Shown piece by piece: positions 30,080-40,261 of a DNA stretch of 64,000 nucleotides. The notes under the pieces are model-generated. The model had not been told where the DNA came from, did not search any database, and worked only from the letters and a program-made list of their open reading frames with translations. The stretch's first letter is position 1. Each line of letters starts with the position of its first letter. The DNA is taken from assembly GCF_000477435.1 (NCBI RefSeq), contig NC_022576.1:1922001-1986000 (forward strand). Direction: 5' to 3'. The translations under genes were made by a program, and so were the position numbers. This DNA is from Candidatus Symbiobacter mobilis CR. Lineage in GTDB: Bacteria > Pseudomonadota > Gammaproteobacteria > Burkholderiales > Burkholderiaceae_C.

Positions 30080-30707
30080 ACCCACTCCTGAAGCCCGCGA
30101 GGTTGCTGCGCAGACCCTCGTTGGGTTAAGCGCGCAAGTCTTGCCAGTCTGGACCAGACACCTTGATGTGCTGTGTCGGCATTCCGAAGGTGCCGTGGCG
30201 GAAATGCTCTCCGCCTTCTCGGATATCGGCCCGCACCTCGACATGACGACGCGCCAGTCGCAGCAGATCACCGAAGCGCTCGCCCAGGGAGATGGGGGCA
30301 TCACCCAATTGGCGCGGGCCTGCGATGCCGTATTCGATCCCGTGTTGGGGGAATGCACTCCCCAGGTGGCGGAGGCAATCGACCGCGCCAAGGAAATGAT
30401 TCACCGTTGCGTCGATTCCCTCGAAGCGATGGCCAAACCCTTTGAGCGGGAAACACAACTGGTCATCCAACAGGTGGATCGGATGTATCGCGGTTTTCAA
30501 TACCAGGATCGGCTCAACCAGATGGTGGCCATCCTCCGAACTGACGTCGAGCGACTGCGCAAGGCCATCGAAGATGCAGACACATCTTTGGGGCCGGAGC
30601 AATGGCTCGAACGCCTACAGTCTTCGTATGTGATGGTGGAGCAGTTCCACCACGCCGGGGAATCACACCAGAACAATGGTGGTGAAGAAGAAACGACTTT
30701 CTTTTGA
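30072..30707 (+). CDS. CheZ-like chemotaxis protein (putative)
   Basis: 211 residues, almost entirely helical and without membrane segments. Near residue 142 it reads [11 protein letters not shown]; Asp146 and Gln150 have the same DxxxQ spacing as the catalytic pair of CheZ (context QDLTGQ). CheZ dephosphorylates CheY-P. The C-terminal tail (about 190-211) is polar and ends in Phe-Phe, possibly a CheY-binding peptide as in CheZ. The gene overlaps the receptor by 8 bp, and cheY starts 11 bp after its stop. Overall similarity to classic CheZ is not obvious by eye, so this is a motif- and context-based call. Confidence 0.5.
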   Translation: MTEPTPEAREVAAQTLVGLSAQVLPVWTRHLDVLCRHSEGAVAEMLSAFSDIGPHLDMTTRQSQQITEALAQGDGGITQLARACDAVFDPVLGECTPQVAEAIDRAKEMIHRCVDSLEAMAKPFERETQLVIQQVDRMYRGFQYQDRLNQMVAILRTDVERLRKAIEDADTSLGPEQWLERLQSSYVMVEQFHHAGESHQNNGGEEETTFF

Positions 30708-30718
30708 GGTGCAAAGGT

Positions 30719-31087
30719 ATGGCGCAAACGATATTGGTGGTTGATGATTCCGCCAGCCTCCGCCAGGTGGTTGCGATGGCACTGCAAGGTGCGGGGTATG
30801 AGGTGCTGCAAGCGTGCGATGGTCAAGACGCATTGCGGTATCTTGATGGTCGCAAGATCAACATGGTGGTATGTGACGTCAACATGCCCAAAATGAACGG
30901 GATCGAATTTGTACGGGCCGCCAAGGCGCTGCCCAACTACAAGTTCCTGCCCATCCTCATGTTGACTACGGAAAGCCAGGAGGCCAAAAAAGAGGAAGGC
31001 AAAGCCGCCGGTGCCAAGGCATGGATGGTCAAACCTTTTTCCCCCGCCTCTCTGCTCAATGCCGTCTCCAAGCTCTGCTTGCCCTGA
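30719..31087 (+). CDS. cheY: Chemotaxis response regulator CheY
   Basis: 122 residues, stand-alone REC domain. Acid pair DD at 9-10, phospho-acceptor Asp53 (VVCDVNMPKMNGIEF), Thr in LMLTTES and Lys in WMVKPFSP. ATG 30719 is chosen over a TTG at 30704 because AAAGG (30713-30717) would serve it weakly at short spacing and CheY proteins begin right at this point. It most likely carries the signal from CheA to the flagellar or pilus motor. Confidence 0.88.
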   Translation: MAQTILVVDDSASLRQVVAMALQGAGYEVLQACDGQDALRYLDGRKINMVVCDVNMPKMNGIEFVRAAKALPNYKFLPILMLTTESQEAKKEEGKAAGAKAWMVKPFSPASLLNAVSKLCLP

Positions 31088-31101
31088 TTATTCGTACCAC
31101 T

Positions 31102-31132
31102 AACCGGGGTCAACGCCAACCGGGGTCAACGC
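31102..31132 (+). repeat. 15-bp tandem duplication in the cheY-STAS spacer
   Basis: AACCGGGGTCAACGC occurs at 31102-31116 and 31118-31132, separated by one base. A second duplication, GCGTATTGCCAAG, lies at 31174-31186 and 31187-31199. Confidence 0.85.
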
Positions 31133-31292
31133 TAATGACGCCGTGTCTTATTGTGGTGGGCGCGTTGCAGTGTGCGTATTGCCAAGGCGTATTGCCAAGA
31201 TGCAGGTCTTCGACCCACAAGCCAGGCCGTGGTGTAGTGCTGTGCTTTTCGTCCTTCATTAATGCATCTGGCGTTTTTTCCAGGAAATTGCC

Positions 31293-31580
31293 ATGAGTGA
31301 ACAGTTCGAGCTCCCCGAGGAAATGACCATCTACAGCGCCATCGAGACCCGGGACAAGCTCTTGGCGTGGGTCAGCAAGCAGACCGCGAAGAACACAGCG
31401 GTGCTTGATGTTTCTGCAGCGAAGGTGTCAGAAATCGACGGCGCCGGGTTGCAGTTGCTGGCATCACTGGCCAACATGGATCACGCTTGGCGATTGACGC
31501 ATCCCAGCGATGCCGTCGTTCGCGCCTGCTCCTTGTTGGGACTGACGCGCTGGCTGGACACCATGACCCACCCGTCCTGA
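31293..31580 (+). CDS. STAS-domain protein
   Basis: 95 residues, anti-sigma-factor-antagonist fold. The segment EIDGAGLQLL is where SpoIIAA-type proteins have a phosphorylatable Ser/Thr; here that position is Gly50. Regulation by serine phosphorylation is therefore unlikely. STAS proteins of this kind, with Ala or Gly at the site, are often found just before cheA and may serve as scaffold or adaptor. The cheA start is 13 bp downstream. Confidence 0.8.
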   Translation: MSEQFELPEEMTIYSAIETRDKLLAWVSKQTAKNTAVLDVSAAKVSEIDGAGLQLLASLANMDHAWRLTHPSDAVVRACSLLGLTRWLDTMTHPS

Positions 31581-31593
31581 GGGAAGACACACC

Positions 31594-33783
31594 ATGAATC
31601 AAGACGCAGACCAGGATTTCATCGCTGCGGCAATGCCCGCATTCATCAGCGAAGCCGGGGAACAGACGCAGTCCATCGAGTCTTTGTTGCTCGAACTGGA
31701 GGAAGCGCCAGACAACAGGGAATTGTTGGACAGCTTATTCCGTTGCGCACATACCGTCAAAGGCTCCGCCGGCATTTTCGGGCTGCACAAGATCGTCGAA
31801 TTCACGCACCATGTCGAAACCTTGCTCGACAAATTGCGCGATGGGGAAGTCGCCCTGACCCCTGAAATGAGTACCTTGCTGCTGCAATGCAACGACCAGA
31901 TCAAATTCCTGGTGCAGACTGCGACGGACGACGCTGCGGATTCCGGGGATCAACGCGATCTCCGCGCCGACTTAACCATCCAGTTGCGTGCGTATACGGA
32001 AGGAATAGCTGCCCCGGCACCAGCGGTATCGTCACCGGGCGATTCACCCACCTCGCTCACTCCAGGGAGTACTCCTGCGATTGCGACTTGGAACGTTTCT
32101 GCACGCTTTGGCCCCGACACTTTCCGCAATGGGCTTGATCCCCTGTCCATCGTTAAGTACCTCAATGTCCAGGGCAAGATCAGGTCGATGGTGTGTGCAG
32201 TGGACACGGTTCCCTCGCTGGTCAACCTCAACCCGGAAACCTGCTATCTCGGGTTTACGATGGAGCTCGAATCCAAGGCAACCCGGGAAGACATTGAGGG
32301 CGCGTTCAGCTTCGTCGTCGATGACTGCGAACTCGATATCCGTGCGCCGGAAAGCCCGGAACAGAAGCTCGTGCGGGCAATCGAAACGATGCCCAGCACC
32401 CCGAGGCTGGGGGACATGCTGGTTTCCGTCGGCGCAGTCACCCAAAACAAGCTCACCGAAGTCCTGACCGACCAAGAACGTGCGGCCACGGTCTCGGCAG
32501 GGGAAAGACCCAAGATCGGGAACCTCCTCGAAGCCAACGCCGGTGTCTCCCCGGACGTCGTCGAAGCTGCGCTGAAAAAGCAACAAAAGGCGCGGGAAAC
32601 GAATGTCAGCGAAGAAAACCGCTACATCCGGGTGCAAGCCGACCGGCTCGACGCCGTCATCAACTTGTTGGGCGAGCTGGTGATTGCCGGGGCGGGCGCG
32701 AATCTGCTGGCGCGCGAAACGCGCAACGTCGCGCTGATCGAAGCCAACCTGCACATGAACAGCCTCATTGAGGAAATCCGCAACGGCACGCTGGGGCTGC
32801 GGATGGTTCCCGTAGGGGAGACTTTCAGCCGATTCCGCCGCGTGGTGCGCGATACCGCATCCAGTCTGGGCAAAGAAGTGAATTTCGAAATCATCGGCGG
32901 GGAGGCCGAACTCGACAAATCGATGGTCGAGAAGATCGCAGACCCGCTCATGCACCTCGTTCGCAATTCCCTTGATCACGGCCTGGAACCGCCACAGGAG
33001 CGCCTTGCGGCAGGGAAGCCTTCCATGGGGCGGCTCGCGCTGTGCGCACGCCATGAGACAGGCGCCATCCTGATTCGCATCGAAGACGATGGCCGGGGGA
33101 TCAACAAAGACCGCGTCTTGCAGCGTGCCTGGAACCGGGGACTGATCGAGCCAGGCATCGTTCCCAGCGATGAGACGATCTACATGATGATCTTCGAGCC
33201 TGGCTTTTCCACTGCGGACCAGGTCACCAACCTGTCCGGTCGCGGGGTGGGGATGGACGTGGTACGCCGCAATATCGAAGCATTGCGCGGGTCGATCAAA
33301 CTGTACAGCCGCCCTGGCAAAGGGTTGCAAGTGGACATTCGGCTACCGCTGACATTGGCGATCATCGACGGCTTCCTCGTCGGCGTAGGCAAAGCCAAAT
33401 TCGTCCTGCCCCTCGGCTCGGTCGTCGAGGTCATTGAGGCAGGTGGGGAACATGTCCGCGTCGATCCTACCGGGCGGCATTGCGTCGAGTTGCGCGGTGC
33501 GGTGTTGCCGGTGGTTCGGCTGCGCACGCTGTACAGCATCGAATCGGGCTTGCCGGACCGCACCAGCGTCGTCGTCGTCAACTCCCCGCGTGGCAAATAC
33601 GGGATCGAAGTCGAAGTGCTGCTTGGTCAGCAACAAACCGTCATCAAGCCTTTGGGAAGGCTATTCCGCACGCTGCGGGGCATTTCCGGGTCGAGCATCC
33701 TGGGGAGCGGCGAAGTCGCGTTGATTCTGGATGTCGCGTCGTTGGGGGAATTGGTCACTGCGGAGCACACTAGCGTGGCATAA
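31594..33783 (+). CDS. cheA: Chemotaxis histidine kinase CheA
   Basis: 729 residues. P1: HPt domain with phospho-His53 (CAHTVKGSAGIFG). About 165-255: a P2-like alpha/beta domain, presumably CheY-binding. About 265-335: an extra region with two related motifs (RLGDMLVSVGAVTQNKL and KIGNLLEANAGVSPDVV), resembling MshEN/T2SS-E N-terminal modules. Then P3 dimerisation, P4 ATPase (N-box LVRNSLDHGLEP near 455, EDDGRGIN near 495, GRGVGMDVV near 548) and P5 CheW-like domain to the end. Only one kinase of this type is in the window, so all nearby receptors probably feed it. Confidence 0.95.
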   Translation: MNQDADQDFIAAAMPAFISEAGEQTQSIESLLLELEEAPDNRELLDSLFRCAHTVKGSAGIFGLHKIVEFTHHVETLLDKLRDGEVALTPEMSTLLLQCNDQIKFLVQTATDDAADSGDQRDLRADLTIQLRAYTEGIAAPAPAVSSPGDSPTSLTPGSTPAIATWNVSARFGPDTFRNGLDPLSIVKYLNVQGKIRSMVCAVDTVPSLVNLNPETCYLGFTMELESKATREDIEGAFSFVVDDCELDIRAPESPEQKLVRAIETMPSTPRLGDMLVSVGAVTQNKLTEVLTDQERAATVSAGERPKIGNLLEANAGVSPDVVEAALKKQQKARETNVSEENRYIRVQADRLDAVINLLGELVIAGAGANLLARETRNVALIEANLHMNSLIEEIRNGTLGLRMVPVGETFSRFRRVVRDTASSLGKEVNFEIIGGEAELDKSMVEKIADPLMHLVRNSLDHGLEPPQERLAAGKPSMGRLALCARHETGAILIRIEDDGRGINKDRVLQRAWNRGLIEPGIVPSDETIYMMIFEPGFSTADQVTNLSGRGVGMDVVRRNIEALRGSIKLYSRPGKGLQVDIRLPLTLAIIDGFLVGVGKAKFVLPLGSVVEVIEAGGEHVRVDPTGRHCVELRGAVLPVVRLRTLYSIESGLPDRTSVVVVNSPRGKYGIEVEVLLGQQQTVIKPLGRLFRTLRGISGSSILGSGEVALILDVASLGELVTAEHTSVA

Positions 33784-33867
33784 GCTGTGACGTAAACCGT
33801 GGCATGCACCGCGATCCGTGGTGGGCGAAATGATTGTGTGTCTAACTAGCAAAGCAAGGAGAGCATC

Positions 33868-34278
33868 ATGAAAAAGTGGTTGATGGCAGGAACGGTCGCG
33901 CTGTGCGCGATGTTGTGGGCAACCGGAGCCTATGCCGATGATTTCAAAACCCTGCGTGCCAAGATGACCGCAGCGCGCGAAAGCCTCGTCGTGCTGGCGA
34001 CCGACAAAACCCGGCGCGGAGCCGACCAGCAAAAGATCGTCAAAGATACTGCTGCGGCAACCAGTGCTCTGCTGGCCAAACTCAAGGCACCTCCAGGCAA
34101 GGAAGCCCAATTCCAGGAATTGGTGGAGACCTGGGGTGCCTTCAAGAAAACCCGGGAAACTGAACTGGTTCCGCTCATCCTCGCTGGGCAGGAAGCCGAT
34201 GCGCTCAAACTGGCCGGAGGCATTCAGAAAGAACGCATCAACAAGTGTTTCAGCCTGCTAACGGAGCTCGGCGGATAA
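33868..34278 (+). CDS. Small periplasmic helical protein
   Basis: 136 residues. A signal peptide (1-23, ending in AYA) is followed by about 113 residues of Ala/Lys/Glu-rich helices, probably four. There is no CxxCH, no lipobox and no membrane anchor. The spacing of helices resembles the periplasmic four-helix bundle of receptors such as the one encoded next, but I recognise no named family. It begins with AAGGAG (33857-33862) and sits between cheA and that receptor, so it could be a soluble ligand-binding partner. The single Cys (KCFSLL) is near the C-terminus. Confidence 0.55.
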   Translation: MKKWLMAGTVALCAMLWATGAYADDFKTLRAKMTAARESLVVLATDKTRRGADQQKIVKDTAAATSALLAKLKAPPGKEAQFQELVETWGAFKKTRETELVPLILAGQEADALKLAGGIQKERINKCFSLLTELGG

Positions 34279-34387
34279 ACAGTTTGCACGGGCGTGCATT
34301 CTTGGAAAGGTCGCACGCCGCTGCTTGGTAACAACGTTGGTGTCGGTCTGGCGCCATAGCAAGTCCTCACAGGGCAGGAGCATAGTC

Positions 34388-36922
34388 ATGCGTTGGAAAG
34401 ATCTGGGAATTGGGGTGCGCCTTACTGTGTTGTTGACAGTGCTGGCGTGTGCATTGGTCGTCGTTGGCTGGGTGGGGTTGCGTGCAGCCGCCCATGCCAA
34501 TGACCAAGTCGAGGATCAATACGACCAGGGAATGCTTCCGCTCGAACACCTGGCTACGGTCGAGACGCTCATCCAGCAGAATCAGTTGTTGGTGATGCGC
34601 GCTATCCTCAACCCCTCGACTGCGAATTCTCGCCAAGCTGTCGAGAGCATCACAGCCAACATTGCCATCGTCGATGAAGCACTACGCCGCTTCCATGCCC
34701 ACGCGGATGGACGCGACGATGACGAAGATCGCAAATTGCTCCTAGACTTGGAAGCCAAGCGCACGGCCTTCGTCCGCGATGGCCTGCAGCCCATGGTCGA
34801 TGCCTTGCGTGACGACAGCCCGTCCCGCGCATTACTCCTTGATGAGACGCTCACGAACCGCTGGGCAGAGCTGGCGCCTGCCATCCATCGCCTGAAGAAA
34901 GCACAACTCACGCAAGCGGAGGATGCATATCGTGCGGCTCATTCCAGTGCGGCAACAACGCAGAGCCGAATCATTGCCGCCATCACTCTAGCGGTAGTCG
35001 CGACAGTCGTAGCCGGCTATCTACTCATCCGCAGCATCACGATTCCGTTGGCGCGTGCTGTGCGCGTAGCCGAAGGGGTAGCGGCTGGCAAACTGGATGG
35101 CGACACAGGAGAACAGTTTGCCGACGAAACCGGGCAGCTTTTGTGTTCCATGGCATCCATGCAAGAAGTTCTCGGTCGCTTCGTCGATGCACTGCGTGAG
35201 ATGGGACGCCAACACGATGCGGGCATGCTCGATTACACAATCCCGACGGATCAGTTGCAGGGCGTGTATGGCGAAATGGCAGTGTCCGTCAACCAGCTCG
35301 TTCGCAACCATATAGCGGTCAAGATGCGAGTGGTTGAGGTCATCCAGGCATATTCCAACGGCAATCTGGACGTGGTCATGGATCGCTTGCCGGGCCAAAA
35401 AGCCCGTGTGACCCAAGCCATGGACACGGTGCAAGCCACGATGCGTGCTGCGGCCGAAGCTGCCCGATTCAACGAACGCATTCGTGTCGCGCTAGATACC
35501 GTGAGCGTCACGGTATCCGATGCCCAAGGCCGCCTAGTGCATGCCTCACCCTCGGCACAGGAAATGCTCCGACTTGTAGGTGGGCCGGGATTCGATGTGC
35601 AGCAGTTCTACGGGAACAAGATCGGCACCCTGCTGCGGGATCCAGACCGCGCAGCGCGCTTCGAACACGCCTTGCGCTCCGAAGAAACCCTCGATCTGGA
35701 AGCAGGGGGGCGCCAACTGCGGCTGCAAGCCAAACCCGTGCGTGATGCCAGCGGAACCACCATTGGCAGGATTACGCAATGGATCGACCGCACTGACGAA
35801 ATTGCCTCGGAGGTCGAGCTGGATGCAATGGTGGAAGCAGCCACACGAGGAAACTTCAACAACAGGCTGCGGGTCGACAACAAAGTAGGCTTCTTCGCCA
35901 AAATTTCCAGCGGGATGAACCAGTTGTTGGACATCAACGAACGGGGTCTGGAAGACGTAGCCAGAGTCATGCTGGCCATTTCCCAGGGTGACTTGACACA
36001 GCGCATCATCCAGGACTACGACGGTCTATTTGGCCGAGTCAAGGATGGCGTGAATACCTCCGTCGACAACCTCAAGCGCGTGATCGGGGAAGTACGGATG
36101 GCAGCGGGGTCGGTGACCAGCGCTTCGGGGCAGCTTAGTTCATCTGCACAAGCATTGAGCCAGGCATCCAGTGAACAAGCGGCGTCGGTCGAAGAAACGA
36201 CTGCACAAATCGCGTTGATGTCGTCGTCGATCAACCAGAACAGCGACAACGCCAAAGTGACGGATGGCATGGCGTCCAAGGCCACGGAGCAAGCTACGGA
36301 TGGCGGTGGTGCGGTGACGCAAACGGTCGATGCCATGAAGCTCATCGCTACCAAAATCGGCATCGTCGACGACATCGCATACCAAACGAACCTGCTTGCG
36401 CTCAACGCAGCCATCGAAGCTGCGCGTGCAGGGGAACACGGCAAAGGCTTCGCCGTCGTTGCTGCAGAAGTACGCAAACTGGCGGAGCGCAGCCAAGAGG
36501 CCGCCAAGGAAATTGGTTCCCTCGCCGGTAACAGCGTGACAAAAGCCGAACATGCAGGGCGGCTGCTCGAAGAAATCGTCCCCAGCATCCGCAAGACTTC
36601 GGAGCTTGTACAGGAAATTGCCGCTGCCAGCGCGGAGCAGAGCGAGTCTGTCACCCAAATCGGCGGGGCGATGGGGGAACTCAGCAAGGTCACGCAACAA
36701 AACGCCAGCGTATCCGAGGAGCTTGCTGCCACCAGCGAGCAACTTTCCGAGCAAGCCGGGCAATTGCAGCGGAGCATCGCTTTCTTCCACACAGGCGACG
36801 ATGCTCCCGCAGTACCACATGTGGAAGTGCGAGGGCGGCGCAGCGCACCCATGCCGGAACACACTCCCCTGATTCCCAGGCCGGTACGCAGAACCGATCC
36901 CGACAACTTCCGCCCGTTCTAG
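34388..36922 (+). CDS. Methyl-accepting chemotaxis protein, 4HB-HAMP-PAS type
   Basis: 844 residues. TM1 about 11-33, periplasmic four-helix bundle 34-193, TM2 about 194-216, HAMP, a second HAMP-like linker (to about 360), a PAS domain at about 365-475, two more HAMP-like units, then the MCP signalling domain (about 560-790) with tip [13 protein letters not shown] near 676-688. The protein ends in NFRPF, an aromatic pentapeptide like the NWETF tether for CheR/CheB. Start ATG 34388 has AGGAG (34376-34380). One receptor thus combines an outer and an inner sensor. The linker and PAS are clearly paralogous to those of the receptor at 43539. Confidence 0.92.
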   Translation: MRWKDLGIGVRLTVLLTVLACALVVVGWVGLRAAAHANDQVEDQYDQGMLPLEHLATVETLIQQNQLLVMRAILNPSTANSRQAVESITANIAIVDEALRRFHAHADGRDDDEDRKLLLDLEAKRTAFVRDGLQPMVDALRDDSPSRALLLDETLTNRWAELAPAIHRLKKAQLTQAEDAYRAAHSSAATTQSRIIAAITLAVVATVVAGYLLIRSITIPLARAVRVAEGVAAGKLDGDTGEQFADETGQLLCSMASMQEVLGRFVDALREMGRQHDAGMLDYTIPTDQLQGVYGEMAVSVNQLVRNHIAVKMRVVEVIQAYSNGNLDVVMDRLPGQKARVTQAMDTVQATMRAAAEAARFNERIRVALDTVSVTVSDAQGRLVHASPSAQEMLRLVGGPGFDVQQFYGNKIGTLLRDPDRAARFEHALRSEETLDLEAGGRQLRLQAKPVRDASGTTIGRITQWIDRTDEIASEVELDAMVEAATRGNFNNRLRVDNKVGFFAKISSGMNQLLDINERGLEDVARVMLAISQGDLTQRIIQDYDGLFGRVKDGVNTSVDNLKRVIGEVRMAAGSVTSASGQLSSSAQALSQASSEQAASVEETTAQIALMSSSINQNSDNAKVTDGMASKATEQATDGGGAVTQTVDAMKLIATKIGIVDDIAYQTNLLALNAAIEAARAGEHGKGFAVVAAEVRKLAERSQEAAKEIGSLAGNSVTKAEHAGRLLEEIVPSIRKTSELVQEIAAASAEQSESVTQIGGAMGELSKVTQQNASVSEELAATSEQLSEQAGQLQRSIAFFHTGDDAPAVPHVEVRGRRSAPMPEHTPLIPRPVRRTDPDNFRPF

Positions 36923-36988
36923 AAAAATAGGGGTCACTGTGCAGTGCCGGGATCGTGGCATCCCAACGCACGGCACGCACCCAGAGCC

Positions 36989-37022
36989 TCCCCTCCCCCT
37001 TCCCTTTCCCAGGGGGAGAGGG
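36989..37022 (+). repeat. C-rich palindromic repeat, second dispersed family
   Basis: CCCCTCCCCC then TTTCCCAGGGGGAGAGGG, able to fold as a hairpin. Related copies lie at 52062 and 63810. Confidence 0.6.
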
Positions 37023-37049
37023 ATCGTTCCGTAGTAGAGAAAGTCGAAT

Positions 37050-37604
37050 ATGACGCAACAACTACCCATAAAGCCTGCGTCCCAAACTGGAACGCCAGTG
37101 GTGACGAAGGAACAGGCAGAGCAGTACCTGACATTCAGCCTTGGCGACGAGGTATTTGCTATCGATATTCGGAGCGTGCGGGAAATCATCCAGCACAGCG
37201 CGATGACCGTCGTACCGCTGATGCCGGCATTCGTGCGGGGGGTCATCAACTTGCGCGGCGCCGTCGTGCCAGTCATCGACCTGCAAGCCCGCTTTGGCCG
37301 ACAACGAGCGCAGGTGGGGAAAAAAACCTGCGTCATCATCTTCGACGTGGGCATGGACAAGGTGGAGTTGGGTTTGCTCGTCGATGCGGTCAGCGAGGTC
37401 ATCGACATTCCGCCTGCCCACATCGAACCAGCGCCCCAGTTTGGAACGACCATCTCCCGGGAATTCATCCACGGGCTGGGCAAGATTGGGAAGGAATTCA
37501 TCGTCATCCTGGAACCTGACAAGGCGCTCAATATCGAGGATATGGCCACCTTGGCGGAAAAGCACCAAGGAATACGCAGCCTATCCATAGCAAAGGTTGC
37601 GTAG
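37050..37604 (+). CDS. cheW: Chemotaxis coupling protein CheW
   Basis: 184 residues. After a polar extension of about 25 residues comes the CheW fold: YLTFSLGDEVFAIDI, VRGVINLRGAVVPVIDL (receptor/kinase-binding loop) and ELGLLVDAVSEVIDI. It links receptors to CheA. It is slightly longer than E. coli CheW (167). It lies between two receptor genes. Confidence 0.95.
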   Translation: MTQQLPIKPASQTGTPVVTKEQAEQYLTFSLGDEVFAIDIRSVREIIQHSAMTVVPLMPAFVRGVINLRGAVVPVIDLQARFGRQRAQVGKKTCVIIFDVGMDKVELGLLVDAVSEVIDIPPAHIEPAPQFGTTISREFIHGLGKIGKEFIVILEPDKALNIEDMATLAEKHQGIRSLSIAKVA

Positions 37605-37741
37605 TTGCCCGGAGGCACGGAGATAGTCCGAGCGCAACGCCGGATACCACCTGCTTGGGGTGGACCTGATGTGTAAAGAAACGGGGAGTGTGGCCCCTAC
37701 CGACTGCATACCGCCATAGCCACACGCAGAGGGAGAAACCC

Positions 37742-38260
37742 ATGAAATACAAGGTACAGCCCACCAAACACGAACGGGTCATGCGGGAAGACGATTTCAT
37801 CGTCTCCAAGACCGATCTCAAGGGACACATCACCTACTGCAACCAAATTTTCATGGAGTTTTCCGGGTTCACCGAGAAAGAATTGCTCGGCGCCCCGCAC
37901 AACCTTATTCGACACCCCGATATGCCTCGCGGAGTGTTCCATTTTTTGTGGAACACGCTGGAACAGAAAAATGAATGCTTTGCCTATGTCAAGAATATGT
38001 GCAAGGACGGCGGGTTTTATTGGGTTTTTGCCAATGTGACGCCCGATTTGGATCCCCAGGGAATGCCAACAGGGTATTTTTCCGTCCGGCGCAAGGCCAA
38101 GGCCTCCGGAGTTGCCGTCATGACGGACGTGTACCACGCGATGCTCGAAGAAGAACGAAAAGCAGGTCCGAAGGACGCCTGCGCTGCATCGCTGGCGTGG
38201 TTGGTCAACGTTCTACAACAAAAAGGAGTGAGTTATGAGCAGTTCATCCTGTCGCTCTGA
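37742..38260 (+). CDS. Aer-type PAS-domain protein (energy-taxis sensor, CetB-like)
   Basis: 172 residues, soluble. The PAS domain (about 15-120) has the Aer hallmark run: [20 protein letters not shown] then DMPRGVF, and YWVFANVTP. In E. coli Aer this domain binds FAD and senses redox state; the same Asn/His/Trp-type positions seem present. Unlike Aer, it has no membrane or signalling part. The next gene encodes a membrane receptor without a periplasmic domain and overlaps it by 26 bp, an arrangement like the CetB/CetA pair of Campylobacter. Start ATG 37742 follows GAGGGAG. FAD binding is inferred. Confidence 0.8.
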   Translation: MKYKVQPTKHERVMREDDFIVSKTDLKGHITYCNQIFMEFSGFTEKELLGAPHNLIRHPDMPRGVFHFLWNTLEQKNECFAYVKNMCKDGGFYWVFANVTPDLDPQGMPTGYFSVRRKAKASGVAVMTDVYHAMLEEERKAGPKDACAASLAWLVNVLQQKGVSYEQFILSL

Positions 38261-40241
38261 TGTACTACCCTACGCATGGGTGACGGGTGTGCTGCTCGTA
38301 GGGGGCGCTGCACTCCAAGTTTGGCACGATAGGGGGGATCCCTTCACCGTTTATTGGTTGATACCGGTTTTGTGGTGCCTGACAGTGCTTCTGCGCAATC
38401 TGCGCTGCCAGCATCGGCATATCCTGCAAATCCAGCACATCGCCAAGGCGGTGGCGCGAGGAAAGTTTGGAGAACGACTAACCCGATTACCCACGCAGGG
38501 GCTATTCCAGGGAGTGTGTTGGGATTTCAACGACATGCTCGACCAGCTCGAAGCCTGCTTCCGCGAACAAGCCACGGTGCTGCGCTACGCCAGCCAAGGG
38601 CAGTATTTCCGCACTGCACAAGAAGCAGGTTTGCGGGGCACTTTCCGAGACGCCTTGCACCAGACCAATTCCTCTGTCGCGCAGATGGCAAAGAGCACCG
38701 AAGAACGGGAACGTGCGGCGGAAGAAAACCGTCGATTGCAAGAGAAAGAGCAGCAGATAGCCCAGGAGAATCTCCGCATCCGCCTCGCCTTCGATAGCCT
38801 TCCCGAAAGCGTCACCGTGTCGGACGCCACCGGGGGATTCGTGTACGCAACCCCTGCCGCCTACACGGTGCTCCAGCGCTTTGGCGGCCCAGGCTTCGAC
38901 GTCCGGGGCTACTACGGACAGCGGCTCACAGACCTCGTCAAACAACCCGATGCAGTGCAGCGCTTCGAAGCAGCCATGCAAAACGGCCAAACCTTTGACG
39001 TGGAGGCCCATGGCCGAAACTTCCGGCTCATGGCGACGCCAATTCGGGATGCAGAGGGCAACCCGCTGGGCCGGATCACACGCTGGGTCGACCGCACCGA
39101 AGACATGAAATCGGAAGTGGAGTTGGCCAACATCGTCGCAGCCGCCGGTGTAGGCGATTTCAGCCGCCGCATCCGCGTGGAAGGAAAAACCGATTTCATC
39201 GCCGACCTCAGCGTCGGCATGAATGAGTTACTACAAACTACAGAGCAAGGACTGACCGACGTGGCGCGGGTGCTCGCCGCGCTGGCCGAAGGCGATCTGA
39301 CTCAGCGAATCAGCGGCAGCTATGCCGGTCTTTTCGGCAAGGTCAAAGACAGCGTCAACACGACGGTGGAGAACCTGACGCAAGTGATCTCGGAAGTGCG
39401 CGCTGCCGCCGATGCCCTCTCTGGCGCTGCCAACCAGGTCAGCTCGACTGCCCAGTCGCTCAGCCAAGCTGCTTCGGAGCAGGCTGCGGGGGTGGAACAG
39501 ACCACGGGGTCGATCAACGTCATGTCAAGCTCCATTGCCCAAAACAGCGACAACGCCCGGGTGACGGACAACATGGCCACGCAGACCACGAAAGAGGCTG
39601 TGGAAGGCGGGGAAGCCGTTAGTTCCACCGTGCAGGCGATGAAACAAATCGCATCCAAGATCGGCATCGTCGACGACATCGCCTACCAAACCAACCTGCT
39701 CGCCCTCAACGCCGCCATCGAAGCGGCACGCGCCGGGGAACATGGCAAAGGGTTCGCCGTCGTCGCCGCCGAAGTGCGCAAACTGGCGGAACGCAGCCAG
39801 GAAGCCGCCAAGGAAATCGGCGAATTGGCCCGCGACAGCGTAGTGACAGCAGAACGGGCTGGATCATTGCTTGATGCCATCGTTCCCAGCATCCGCAAGA
39901 CCTCCGAACTGGTACAGGAAATCGCAGCGGCTTCTTCCGAGCAGAGCGACACCGTGACCAAGGTGGGCAAAGCCATGAACCAACTCAGCACCTCGACACA
40001 GCACAACGCTGCGGCATCCGAGGAATTGGCAGCGACCAGCGAAGAACTATCCGGCCAAGCCGAGCAACTCCAGCAAAGCATCCAGTTCTTCCGCATCGAG
40101 GACGGGCATATCGAGGTAGCGGATCGATTTGCCAGTCGCGCTCCCCAAACCCCGCCCGCACAAAAGGCCTTGCCAACACCCGTCGCCAGACCTGTTGCGG
40201 CTACCGCTACTTCGGCGGTAGGGAACTTTACCGAGTACTGA
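38235..40241 (+). CDS. Methyl-accepting chemotaxis protein without periplasmic domain (CetA-like partner)
   Basis: 668 residues. Two membrane helices (about 12-30 and 39-56) enclose a loop of fewer than ten residues, so sensing must be inside. HAMP-like region, coiled coil (about 140-190), PAS domain (about 195-290; [15 protein letters not shown]), tandem HAMP-like units, then the MCP domain with tip [13 protein letters not shown]. It ends in NFTEY, a possible CheR tether. AAAAGGAG at 38221-38228 gives a good ribosome-binding site inside the upstream PAS gene, so the two proteins are probably made together. Confidence 0.92.
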   Translation: MSSSSCRSDVLPYAWVTGVLLVGGAALQVWHDRGDPFTVYWLIPVLWCLTVLLRNLRCQHRHILQIQHIAKAVARGKFGERLTRLPTQGLFQGVCWDFNDMLDQLEACFREQATVLRYASQGQYFRTAQEAGLRGTFRDALHQTNSSVAQMAKSTEERERAAEENRRLQEKEQQIAQENLRIRLAFDSLPESVTVSDATGGFVYATPAAYTVLQRFGGPGFDVRGYYGQRLTDLVKQPDAVQRFEAAMQNGQTFDVEAHGRNFRLMATPIRDAEGNPLGRITRWVDRTEDMKSEVELANIVAAAGVGDFSRRIRVEGKTDFIADLSVGMNELLQTTEQGLTDVARVLAALAEGDLTQRISGSYAGLFGKVKDSVNTTVENLTQVISEVRAAADALSGAANQVSSTAQSLSQAASEQAAGVEQTTGSINVMSSSIAQNSDNARVTDNMATQTTKEAVEGGEAVSSTVQAMKQIASKIGIVDDIAYQTNLLALNAAIEAARAGEHGKGFAVVAAEVRKLAERSQEAAKEIGELARDSVVTAERAGSLLDAIVPSIRKTSELVQEIAAASSEQSDTVTKVGKAMNQLSTSTQHNAAASEELAATSEELSGQAEQLQQSIQFFRIEDGHIEVADRFASRAPQTPPAQKALPTPVARPVAATATSAVGNFTEY

Positions 40242-40261
40242 AAGTACGTGAAAGAGCGACC

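Noticed and set aside
34285..34297. GCACG-CGTGC hairpin after the small periplasmic protein as a terminator
   Set aside because: Five-bp stem and no T-run; too weak to call.
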